Both the position numbers and the translations under genes were made by a program. Below, piece by piece: positions 17,426 through 24,976 of a stretch of DNA of 36,624 bases (within the stretch, counting starts at the first letter, position 1; every line of letters starts with the position of its first letter). Where the stretch lies: the NCBI GenBank assembly GCA_937958985.1, contig CALGLV010000052.1, forward strand, positions 1-36,624, in the 5' to 3' direction. The notes beneath the pieces are model-generated. The model saw only the letters and a program-made list of their open reading frames with translations, was not told the DNA's origin and made no database searches. This stretch comes from an uncultured Aquimarina sp. Lineage in GTDB: Bacteria > Bacteroidota > Bacteroidia > Flavobacteriales > Flavobacteriaceae.

Positions 17426-18520
17426 ATGTTGAATCGTAGAAAATTCATAAAAAATGTAGCAACCTCTACTGCTACATTAGGATTAAGCTCACTTGCTTTT
17501 TCAAGTTGTTTATCCGAAAATAAAAAACAAAAACTAGGAGTTGCTTTGGTAGGATTGGGGTACTATTCAACCGACCTTTTAGCACCTGCATTGCAGTTAA
17601 CCGAGCATTGTTACCTAGCAGGAATTGTAACTGGTTCTCCTGAAAAAGCAGGAAAATGGAAGGAAAAATATAATATCCCAGAAAAAAATATTTACAATTA
17701 CGACAATTTTGATAGTGTAATAAATAATAAAGATATTGATGTTATTTATATTGTATTGCCCACCTTTATGCATAAGGATTTTGTGGTAAGAGCCGCAAAT
17801 GCTGGTAAGCACGTTTGGTGTGAAAAGCCCATGGCTATGACGGCGGAGGAATGCGAAATAATGATAAAAGCATGTAAAGAAAACAACCGAAAACTGTCCA
17901 TTGGTTATCGTATGCATCACGAACCGATTACGCAAGAAATTATGAGCTATGGGAAGCAAAAACCTTTTGGCGATATTCAGCTTATAAGCGTAGCAGCAGG
18001 ATACCGAAATAGTTGGGAAAAAGCTACCGACACTTGGAAGTTAGATCAAAGTAAAGGAGGAGGAGCTATGTACGATATGGGAGTATACAGCCTTAATGCA
18101 GCTAGGTATGTTACCGGTAAAGAGCCTATATCGGTGAATGCTCAAGTAGTTAATGATAATCCTGAGAAATATAAAATGTCCGATATGACTACCAATTTTC
18201 AATTGGAATTTCCGGGTAATATAATTGCCAACTGTACCACTAGTATTGGTATGAATGTTAATTACTTGAATGTTACTGCTATTGATGGGTTTTATAATTT
18301 ATCCCCTTTTCAGGCCTACAACAACATCAAAGGAGAAACAAGTAAAGGGTTGTTAACTAAAACAATTCCTAATCAGCAAGCTAGGCAAATGGATAATGAT
18401 TCATTATCTATATTGAATGACACAGAAGTATTGGTGCCAGGCATTGAAGGATTAAAAGACATCGCTATTGTAGAAGGAATTCTAAAATCAGTAAAAGAAG
18501 GTCGAAAGGTAATTTTATAG
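17426..18520 (+). CDS. Gfo/Idh/MocA-family oxidoreductase with Tat and lipoprotein signals
   Basis: This NAD(P)-dependent sugar oxidoreductase is of the glucose-fructose oxidoreductase type. The N-terminus reads 'MLNRRKFIKNVATSTATLGL', a twin-arginine signal, and is followed by 'LAFSSC' with a potential lipidated Cys28. The Rossmann motif is 'GVALVGLGYYSTDLLAPAL', and the catalytic signature Glu-Lys-Pro is in 'HVWCEKPMAMTAEE'. At 364 residues the length is normal. Tat export fits a protein folded around its cofactor before reaching the periplasm. Substrate is unknown. A strong terminator follows, so it is probably a single-gene unit. Confidence 0.9.
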   Translation: MLNRRKFIKNVATSTATLGLSSLAFSSCLSENKKQKLGVALVGLGYYSTDLLAPALQLTEHCYLAGIVTGSPEKAGKWKEKYNIPEKNIYNYDNFDSVINNKDIDVIYIVLPTFMHKDFVVRAANAGKHVWCEKPMAMTAEECEIMIKACKENNRKLSIGYRMHHEPITQEIMSYGKQKPFGDIQLISVAAGYRNSWEKATDTWKLDQSKGGGAMYDMGVYSLNAARYVTGKEPISVNAQVVNDNPEKYKMSDMTTNFQLEFPGNIIANCTTSIGMNVNYLNVTAIDGFYNLSPFQAYNNIKGETSKGLLTKTIPNQQARQMDNDSLSILNDTEVLVPGIEGLKDIAIVEGILKSVKEGRKVIL

Positions 18521-18548
18521 CCATTTTATATAAAGGAAACAATATTAT

Positions 18549-18584
18549 AAGCCCCATCAAAATACTTTTTGATGGGGCTTTCTT
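18549..18584 (+). terminator. Rho-independent terminator after the oxidoreductase gene
   Basis: Perfect 14-bp arms AAGCCCCATCAAAA (18549-18562) and TTTTGATGGGGCTT (18567-18580) enclose the loop TACT, followed by TCTT. It lies 29 bases after the stop. Confidence 0.85.
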
Positions 18585-18673
18585 GTAAAAACTAAATTGA
18601 AATTTATACAGGTATTAAAACCAAATAATGTGTTGATGAAATAGCATGAAATATTTTTTTGAGTTTGTGGGAG

Positions 18674-18681
18674 TACTTTTG
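18674..18681 (+). promoter_or_regulatory. Putative -7 promoter box before the tail-collar protein gene
   Basis: TACTTTTG matches TAnnTTTG, 42 bases before the ATG at 18724. A TTTG at 18658-18661 is only 12 bases away, shorter than the usual spacing, so the -33 element is uncertain. Confidence 0.4.
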
Positions 18682-18723
18682 ATTAGTATTAAATAAAAGT
18701 AACTAACATTTAATTTTTAAAAA

Positions 18724-19416
18724 ATGAATACTATTAAAAAAGTAATCGGATTATTCATTATTAGCTTTTTTATAGCTAACACAAGTGCTAATGCACAAGA
18801 AGCTATGCTAGGTGAGGTTAAAATTTTTGCAGGAAACTTTGCTCCTAGGGGGTGGGCTTTTTGCGCAGGACAATTATTGCCTATTTCTCAAAACCAAGCA
18901 TTATTTTCTCTTTTAGGAACAACCTATGGAGGAGATGGAAGAACAACTTTTGCCTTACCAGACTTACGAGGTAGAGTAGCTATTTCCTCAGGAAGAGGGC
19001 CAGGGCTTAGTGAAAGAAGACTAGGAGCAAGAGGAGGTTCAGAAACAAATGTTTTGAATCAACAGCAATTGCCAAGCCATACACATGCTGCTATTGTAAC
19101 AGGTATAACTGCTACAGGAGAAGCTACGGTTTCTATACCTGCAAGTGCAGAAATAGGTAATACAGCAGAACCTAGCAACTCTGTTATTTCAGCAACGCCT
19201 GAGGTTATTAAAAATAATAATGAAATAAATGCATATAGTACAGAACCAGCAGATGCAGCTTTAAAACCTTTTACCGCACCCGTAGTTATTACAACAGCTA
19301 GCGGTACTGTAACTGTAGCCCCAACAGGAAATAGCCTCCCCGTAACTAATTTACAACCTTTTACAACGGTAAATTATATTATTGCTTTGCAAGGTGTTTT
19401 TCCTTCAAGATCTTAA
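18724..19416 (+). CDS. Secreted phage-tail-collar (microcystin-dependent-protein-like) protein
   Basis: This 230-residue protein has a Sec signal peptide cleaved after 'SANA' (about residue 24). The tail-collar domain follows directly: 'GEVKIFAGNFAPRGWAFCAG', 'QLLPISQNQALFSLLGTTYG', 'GDGRTTFALPDLRGRVAI'. The C-terminal part contains 'LPSHTHAA' and ends 'NYIIALQGVFPSRS', typical of complete members. The domain is known from phage tail fibres and from bacterial microcystin-dependent proteins, which mostly lack signal peptides; here the protein is clearly exported. No T9SS tail is present. It lies 66 bases upstream of a large T9SS surface protein on the same strand and may be co-expressed with it. 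No sheath, tube or baseplate genes are nearby. Confidence 0.9.
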   Translation: MNTIKKVIGLFIISFFIANTSANAQEAMLGEVKIFAGNFAPRGWAFCAGQLLPISQNQALFSLLGTTYGGDGRTTFALPDLRGRVAISSGRGPGLSERRLGARGGSETNVLNQQQLPSHTHAAIVTGITATGEATVSIPASAEIGNTAEPSNSVISATPEVIKNNNEINAYSTEPADAALKPFTAPVVITTASGTVTVAPTGNSLPVTNLQPFTTVNYIIALQGVFPSRS

Positions 19417-19482
19417 TAAATTAATTTATTCGTACACACAATACATTTTCAAAAAAAAATCGAACCTTTTTTTAATAAAAAA

Positions 19483-22392
19483 ATGAAACTAAACTACTAC
19501 TACAAAACCATTTACAAAATTTTATTATTTTTTTTCTCGCTTACATTGTCTTCCAATCTATCTGCACAAGATGCTATGGTTATTGGCTTTAATTTTGACA
19601 GTCTAGACGGATTTTCAATAGTCGCATTAAAAGATTTGCCTGATACTACTCCGTTGTATATTACAACAACAGCTTATAATCCTGGAAGTAATATTTTTGA
19701 CAGATCTTCTGGAAATATGGATACATGGCGAATATCTTGGACTGGTACCTGGGAAAAAGGGACTATTATCTATGCAGAAGAATCCACCTCAACATCTAAT
19801 ATTTTTAGCGTTACTGTTAGTACTAACGGACCAGCAGGTGCATCTGTAGTTAGCCCATATGGTGATACTATTGCAATAAGTAATGATGCTTATCAAATAT
19901 ATACTTCTTCTAACGCAACAGATCCAGAACGTAATATTACAGAAATATCTTCTTATGTAATGTTCTCTGAATTCCAATCAGGATTTGCAAATCCTGACCC
20001 TAGCGATGATCCAAATTGCCCATGTGCTTCTAATTTTGTTACTATAGATTTGGATAATGCAACAGCAGATCATGCGCAGTTTAACCCAATACTTAGAGGT
20101 GAAGAAGTTACAAAAGCAGCTTTAGAAGATAGAACTAATTGGGTAACAGGAACTACTAATTTACCAATTAGCTTAACAGAATTTGCTAATTTAAATTTAG
20201 CAATAAATACAGCACCAGTTGCAACAGCACCTACAGCGCCTGTAGTTTTAGAAGACGCAACAAATGTAGCTTTACCTAATACGATTCAAGTAACAGATAC
20301 TGATACTGATGACCAAACCCTTACATTTACAGTAACAGGAGGTACAGTAACTTTAGGTACTACAGGAATTACATTTGGAGGTAGCGGAAACGGAACTACT
20401 AGTTTTACAGCACAAGGTACTTTAGCTGCAATTAATGCAGCTTTAGATGCTGCAACATTTACCCCTACAGCTAATTTAAACGGTATAAATGCAGGAAGCA
20501 TTGCCTTTGTATCTAATGATGGTACTATTGACTCTAACAATGCATCTGTAACTTTTAATATTACACCGGTTAATGATGCACCAAGTTTTACAATTGGAGC
20601 GAATCAATCAGTTAATGAAGATGCAGGAGCACAAACTGTAACAGGTTTTGCAACAGCTTTAGATGATGGAGATACAGAAGTAACACAGCTACTTTCTTTT
20701 AGTGTATCTAATAATAACAATGGATTGTTTTCAGTACAACCATCTATTAATACAATGGGTGCTTTAATATATACTCCAGCAACTGATGCCATTGGAGTTG
20801 CTACAGTTTCTGTTATTTTAAGTGATGATGGTGGAACAGCAAATTCAGGTGATGATACTTTTGCTACTCAGCAATTTACAATTACGTTAGATCCGGTAAA
20901 TGACGAGCCAAGTTTTACAATTGGAGCGAATCAATCAGTTAATGAAGATGCAGGAGCACAAACTGTAAATAGCTTTATTACAAATATAGAAGACGGAGAT
21001 GGAGAAGTAACACAAGTACTTTCTTTTAGTGTATCTAATAATAACAATGGTTTATTTAGTGCACAACCAGCTGTTGATGCTTTTGGAAACTTAACATATA
21101 CACCTGCTGCAGATTTATTTGGTACCGCCACAGTATCTGTAAACATTATAGATGATGGAGGTACAGCAAATGGAGGAGATGATACTTCGGCAAATCAAAC
21201 CTTTACAATTACCGTAAATCAAGTAAATGATACTCCTGTTGTTATTACAAGTGTTTCTGATGATACAGGATCAAGTACTACAGATTATATTACCAATGAT
21301 AATACACCAACTGTAAATGGTACAGCGGAACCAGGAAGTACAATTACTTTAGTTGTAAACGGTACTTCAACAGCTCTTTTTGGAATAACAGCAACAACCA
21401 ATTCTAGCGGAGTTTTTACATTCCCTTTCCCAGCTGTTTTTGGTTCTTTACCAGACGCTACAGCTACGCTTTCAGCTAATGCTACATTTAATGGTACAAC
21501 TTTAAGTTCTTCAAATCAATCTGTAACTATTGACACAGTAGATCCTACAGTTCCAACAGTTGTTACACAAACAACCAATGATACAACTCCAACAATTATA
21601 GGAACAAACGCTTTAAGTACTGCTTTACCAGCAGGAGAAACCATGACAGTAAGCGTAAATGGAGCAACTTATACCGTTGTGCCAAATGCTAGTGGTAATT
21701 GGAGCCTAGAGATAGGAACTGACATGCCAGCTTCTGGTTCAGTAGGTATTTTTGTAAACGGTGTTAGCTACGAGGTAGTTGCTACCGTAACAGATATTGC
21801 TGGGAATACAGCTACTGACATTAGTAATTTTGAAATAACTATAGATACTGCCAATCCTACAGTAGCTATAACTTCAACTGAAAATAGTCCAACTGTAAAT
21901 CAGTCTTTTCCAATTTCAATTACGTTTAGTGAGGTTGTAACTGATTTTGAATTAATTGATATCACTGTAGGTAATGGTACCGCTTCAAACTTAGCTACTG
22001 CCGACGATATTACGTTTACGGCAACTATAACAGCTGCAACTGATGGCGTTGTTACGGTAGATGTTGCTAATGGTGTTTCACAAGATATCTCGGGTAATGA
22101 TAATGAAGCCGCAAGTGAGTTTAGTATAAGCTTTGAAGATCCGGCACTTAGTATAGGAGATAATACTTTGCAAGCAAACGATTTTAATTTTGTAAATCCA
22201 GTAGGTAATGAGCTAATAATTAATTCACCAATTATTATTAATGAAATTACTTTATATAGTTTATCGGGGACCATTGTAGCTTTTGTTAAAGGAAATATAG
22301 TAGACACTAGTTCATTAGCGTCAGGTATTTATATAGCTTCAATTGTTTCTGAAAAAGGAACTAGCGCTACGGTTAAGATTGTTAAAAAATAA
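19483..22392 (+). CDS. Large repeat-rich surface protein with T9SS type A sorting domain
   Basis: This 969-residue protein is secreted: the Sec signal ends near 'SNLSAQDAM' (about residue 28). The next 200 residues form a domain beginning 'MVIGFNFDSLDGFSIVALKD' that I cannot name. Ig/cadherin-like repeats follow: one at about 240-360 ('LEDATNVALPNTIQVTDTDT'), two nearly identical 109-residue repeats at about 367-475 and 476-584 ('TIGANQSVNEDAGAQTV'), and Big-type modules ('NDNTPTVNGTAEPGST', 'TVAITSTENSPTVNQSFPI'). The last 75 residues ('ITLYSLSGTIVAFVKGN', 'SLASGIYIASIVSEKG', 'TVKIVKK') are a T9SS type A sorting domain that directs export and surface anchoring or release. It is low in Cys and rich in Thr, Asn and Asp. 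Likely an adhesin; ligand unknown. Confidence 0.88.
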   Translation: MKLNYYYKTIYKILLFFFSLTLSSNLSAQDAMVIGFNFDSLDGFSIVALKDLPDTTPLYITTTAYNPGSNIFDRSSGNMDTWRISWTGTWEKGTIIYAEESTSTSNIFSVTVSTNGPAGASVVSPYGDTIAISNDAYQIYTSSNATDPERNITEISSYVMFSEFQSGFANPDPSDDPNCPCASNFVTIDLDNATADHAQFNPILRGEEVTKAALEDRTNWVTGTTNLPISLTEFANLNLAINTAPVATAPTAPVVLEDATNVALPNTIQVTDTDTDDQTLTFTVTGGTVTLGTTGITFGGSGNGTTSFTAQGTLAAINAALDAATFTPTANLNGINAGSIAFVSNDGTIDSNNASVTFNITPVNDAPSFTIGANQSVNEDAGAQTVTGFATALDDGDTEVTQLLSFSVSNNNNGLFSVQPSINTMGALIYTPATDAIGVATVSVILSDDGGTANSGDDTFATQQFTITLDPVNDEPSFTIGANQSVNEDAGAQTVNSFITNIEDGDGEVTQVLSFSVSNNNNGLFSAQPAVDAFGNLTYTPAADLFGTATVSVNIIDDGGTANGGDDTSANQTFTITVNQVNDTPVVITSVSDDTGSSTTDYITNDNTPTVNGTAEPGSTITLVVNGTSTALFGITATTNSSGVFTFPFPAVFGSLPDATATLSANATFNGTTLSSSNQSVTIDTVDPTVPTVVTQTTNDTTPTIIGTNALSTALPAGETMTVSVNGATYTVVPNASGNWSLEIGTDMPASGSVGIFVNGVSYEVVATVTDIAGNTATDISNFEITIDTANPTVAITSTENSPTVNQSFPISITFSEVVTDFELIDITVGNGTASNLATADDITFTATITAATDGVVTVDVANGVSQDISGNDNEAASEFSISFEDPALSIGDNTLQANDFNFVNPVGNELIINSPIIINEITLYSLSGTIVAFVKGNIVDTSSLASGIYIASIVSEKGTSATVKIVKK
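20581..20967 (+). repeat. Direct repeats inside the T9SS surface protein gene
   Basis: The 60 bases at 20581-20640 recur without a mismatch at 20908-20967, a period of 327 bases (109 codons). Further blocks of high identity follow at about 20676 and 21003. This is a recent in-frame duplication of one Ig/cadherin-like module and could recombine to change repeat number. Confidence 0.85.
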
Positions 22393-22437
22393 ATGCAATA
22401 ATTTATACCCTTAAATAACCAATACAGGTTTAAAACG

Positions 22438-22476
22438 AAAAAACTCCAGCTGATATTAATCAGATGGAGTTTTTTG
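22438..22476 (+). terminator. Terminator between converging genes
   Basis: ACTCCAGCTGAT and ATCAGATGGAGT form a stem with one internal mismatch and the short loop ATTA, flanked by A and T runs. It lies about 50 bases past the T9SS protein stop and can act on both strands. Confidence 0.75.
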
Positions 22477-22531
22477 TTTCTATGTGAAATAAAATTTACA
22501 GCAATAAAGGTTAAAAAACCATTAGAAAGTC

Positions 22532-23251
22532 CTAATCTTCTTTTTTAAACATAAAAATACCATTACTATCTAAGCCTGTTAATTTTTTAATAGAAGAATA
22601 GATGTACCAAATAATACCAATCATTATAAGCATCGAAGGAATAACGATTATAGGATAACTATACAAAGTCATTTGGCCTAGTTCATCGTTAAAAGCTTCT
22701 GTTCCTGTAGGGCTTTGTATAAAGTACTTAGCAAGTACAAAATTTAAAAATGCCGAAAGCATAAACGATAAAAACAGAAAAAAAGAAGCTTTTTTAATGT
22801 TGCTTTTTAAAGTAGCTTGTTTGGTTGTATCTAACTGTGCATTGATGGCTTCTTTATCGAAAACATCGTCGTGATATAAAAATTTTGGAGCAATAGGATA
22901 GGAGGTAAAGTTCGAAAAATAAATAACACAACCAATTATAAATGGAATTGCCGCTTCCTTTATCGCTATTAAGTCGGTAGATAGTTTAAGTACGCCCACA
23001 ATACCCGAAAGTAAAATACTTACAAAGCCTAGTACTGCAATAAAGTTTTTTTCTTTATTAATTATTAAATCGTACAATCCATATAGTAAAGGGAGTGCTA
23101 ATGCTATAATTAATACTTGTACGGAACTTACTTCAATACCAAGTTTGGTTGCCCATTTAGTTCCCTTCATTAATACAATTGCAGGAATAACAATGTTGAT
23201 AATTAGATTGTTTAATCCATTATCTTTTTTTTTAGTTGTATGCTCTTTCAT
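22532..23251 (-). CDS. Multi-pass membrane protein, possibly VC0807-like
   Basis: This 239-residue protein has about six membrane segments in pairs, with a charged middle loop ('YHDDVFDKEAINAQLDTTKQ') and the motif 'VLMKGTKWATKLGIEVSSVQ' at the N-terminus. Size, paired helices and the central loop resemble VC0807-type (intracellular-septation-related) membrane proteins, but I could not confirm this by alignment. It starts 8 bases downstream of the stop of the beta-helix lipoprotein gene on the same strand, so the two probably form an operon. Function unknown. Confidence 0.7.
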   Translation of the reverse strand: MKEHTTKKKDNGLNNLIINIVIPAIVLMKGTKWATKLGIEVSSVQVLIIALALPLLYGLYDLIINKEKNFIAVLGFVSILLSGIVGVLKLSTDLIAIKEAAIPFIIGCVIYFSNFTSYPIAPKFLYHDDVFDKEAINAQLDTTKQATLKSNIKKASFFLFLSFMLSAFLNFVLAKYFIQSPTGTEAFNDELGQMTLYSYPIIVIPSMLIMIGIIWYIYSSIKKLTGLDSNGIFMFKKED

Positions 23252-23259
23252 TTGCTAAT

Positions 23260-24807
23260 TTATTCTTCGTCAAAAATAATACTTTCGTAGGCTCCTATGT
23301 CCGATGGATTTACTCTTTCTGTGCCGATAATATCTTTGCCAGCGATAAAAAGGGCAGTGCTATTGGCAGGAGATTCAGAATTAATTTGTAGATCATTTAA
23401 ACGGGTATTCCTAAAACCAGGGTTTTCGTTGAATATACAGTCTTGAAATACTGTACTATCGTTAGGGTTTAATAGAGAGTTGTTGTTGGTAGTTAAATCA
23501 ATCAAACAATTAGTAAAGGTTAAGTCAAAATTACCTCCATCTGAATTGACAACGGTAATTTCATCTCTTTTACTACCTGATATAATACTATTTGTAAAGT
23601 TAGCAGTTAAGTTTGTAGATACTACATTACTACTTTCAACTACCGAATTGTTTAAAACAATAGCATTTTGAGAAACACCACCAAAGCTAAAAGTACTCGA
23701 CAATGTAGCGTGTGTAAAGTTATATGTTCCTCCTTCTTCAATATTAATAGCTGCACGTCCGCTTTGATTTATTACTAAATTAGTAGCATTTATAAAAGAA
23801 GCTCTGGCTTGTATACCTACCGTTTGTGAGTTGTATATTTGAACATTATTTAACGATACATTTGCTGAGGTTTCGTTGCCATTACCTTGTGCTAAAATAC
23901 CTGTGGTAGCATTTTTAATAATAGTGTTTTGTATGTTTGCTGTGGCACCTTGACGTATCCATATAAAATTCCATTGCCCAGGTAAGCGATCAAAATCTTC
24001 ATCAATTCGATTCCCTTCTATAATAACTTCGTTTATTAAAGGATTATTCTCAGGGCTTTCTTCTCCTAAAATATTTAGTGTAGCACCATCTTCAATAATT
24101 AAACTAGAGTCCCTATTAAAAAATAAACGAGAACCACTACCTACGGTTAATGTTTTTCCAGAAGGTACTACTGCATTTCCGAATATTACGCGTGCCCTAG
24201 CTCTAGTAATATCCAATTCATCATCAGTTAAATCATAACCTCTAATTACGATAAAATCACCGTTTTGGTCACGTTGCTCCGTTATGAAACTTCTTGGTGG
24301 CTCAGGGTTTTCAGTAAAAGAAAACTCAGCATTAATTACTTGTGTCGAAAGTTGTACTTGTTTTATATCGGTTGCAGTTCTAAAAAGAATTTCATCCAAA
24401 TAGTTTTGTTGTTCATCAATTTCATCTACCAAAGGATCGATAGTTGCTTCTATAAAAACAAAAATACTATCGTTAGCTAATATTTCAACATCAGTAAATA
24501 TTTTACCAGATTCGGGAGTTACTTCCGAAACATTATTTGGTAATCCATCAACATTTAATTGATATCTTGAGTCTACACCTCTTCGTAATTGTACATTAGG
24601 AATACTAATATCATTATCTGAATTATTAAAAACAGTAAGTACACGAGTACCTGACCTTGTGCTATTAAATACAGTATCTAAAAAAATAGTGTCTTGAGAA
24701 AATGATAATTGACCAGATTGAGCAGGTTCAAAATCAAAATCTTTTCGGCAAGAATTTAAACATATTGCTAAAAATAGAGGAATATAGTAATATAAATGAT
24801 TTTTCAA
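23260..24807 (-). CDS. Surface lipoprotein with right-handed beta-helix repeats
   Basis: The 515-residue protein has a lipoprotein signal 'YYIPLFLAICLNSC' with lipidated Cys20, followed by 'RKDFDFEP'. Residues about 30-180 look like an Ig-like N-terminal domain ('TRSGTRVLTVFNNSDNDISI'). The second half carries the short, Asn/Thr/Ile-rich strands of a parallel beta-helix ('ANIQNTIIKNATTGILAQGN', 'VSLNNVQIYNSQTVGIQARA', 'LTFTNCLIDLTTNNNSLLNP'), and the C-terminus resembles the 'DIGAYES' ending of choice-of-anchor Q proteins. Such proteins often bind or cleave polysaccharides, but no catalytic residues are apparent. First gene of a two-gene minus-strand unit, divergent from lpdA. Confidence 0.82.
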   Translation of the reverse strand: MKNHLYYYIPLFLAICLNSCRKDFDFEPAQSGQLSFSQDTIFLDTVFNSTRSGTRVLTVFNNSDNDISIPNVQLRRGVDSRYQLNVDGLPNNVSEVTPESGKIFTDVEILANDSIFVFIEATIDPLVDEIDEQQNYLDEILFRTATDIKQVQLSTQVINAEFSFTENPEPPRSFITEQRDQNGDFIVIRGYDLTDDELDITRARARVIFGNAVVPSGKTLTVGSGSRLFFNRDSSLIIEDGATLNILGEESPENNPLINEVIIEGNRIDEDFDRLPGQWNFIWIRQGATANIQNTIIKNATTGILAQGNGNETSANVSLNNVQIYNSQTVGIQARASFINATNLVINQSGRAAINIEEGGTYNFTHATLSSTFSFGGVSQNAIVLNNSVVESSNVVSTNLTANFTNSIISGSKRDEITVVNSDGGNFDLTFTNCLIDLTTNNNSLLNPNDSTVFQDCIFNENPGFRNTRLNDLQINSESPANSTALFIAGKDIIGTERVNPSDIGAYESIIFDEE

Positions 24808-24871
24808 CAGGATAAGATTTTTAGTAAAAATAAGATTTTTTAACGAAGCTTTTTTTTAAAATTAAAACTAT

Positions 24872-24905
24872 CATAAAAATTACGTAGTAATACGTAATTT
24901 TTATG
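24872..24905. promoter_or_regulatory. Perfect 15-bp palindrome in a divergent promoter region
   Basis: CATAAAAATTACGTA (24872-24886) and TACGTAATTTTTATG (24891-24905) are exact inverted repeats around the spacer GTAA. It lies between the divergently transcribed beta-helix lipoprotein gene and lpdA, ending 32 bases before the lpdA -7 box. There is no gene end here to terminate, so an operator or a protected 5' hairpin is more likely than a terminator. Confidence 0.6.
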
Positions 24906-24936
24906 CGTATGCACAGACTGAAATCTAAAACATTTG

Positions 24937-24944
24937 TACATTTG
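24937..24944 (+). promoter_or_regulatory. Putative -7 promoter box before lpdA
   Basis: TACATTTG matches TAnnTTTG, 32 bases before the ATG. An imperfect copy (AACATTTG) directly precedes it. The palindrome at 24872-24905 would overlap or abut its -33 region. Confidence 0.5.
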
Positions 24945-24976
24945 TATAGTAAATTCACTTTAATTAAAACAAAATT

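Noticed and set aside
21900..22307. 135-codon minus-strand open frame opposite the T9SS surface protein
   Set aside because: It is complementary to the Ig-like and sorting-domain coding region; no start signal or family feature.
18724..22392. Possible prophage or contractile injection system because of the tail-collar domain
   Set aside because: No sheath, tube, baseplate, portal, terminase or integrase nearby, and both genes have Sec signals, which phage tail genes lack.
24872..24905. Reading the palindrome as a terminator
   Set aside because: It lies between two genes that diverge, so no transcript from a visible gene ends there, and it lacks a GC-rich core.
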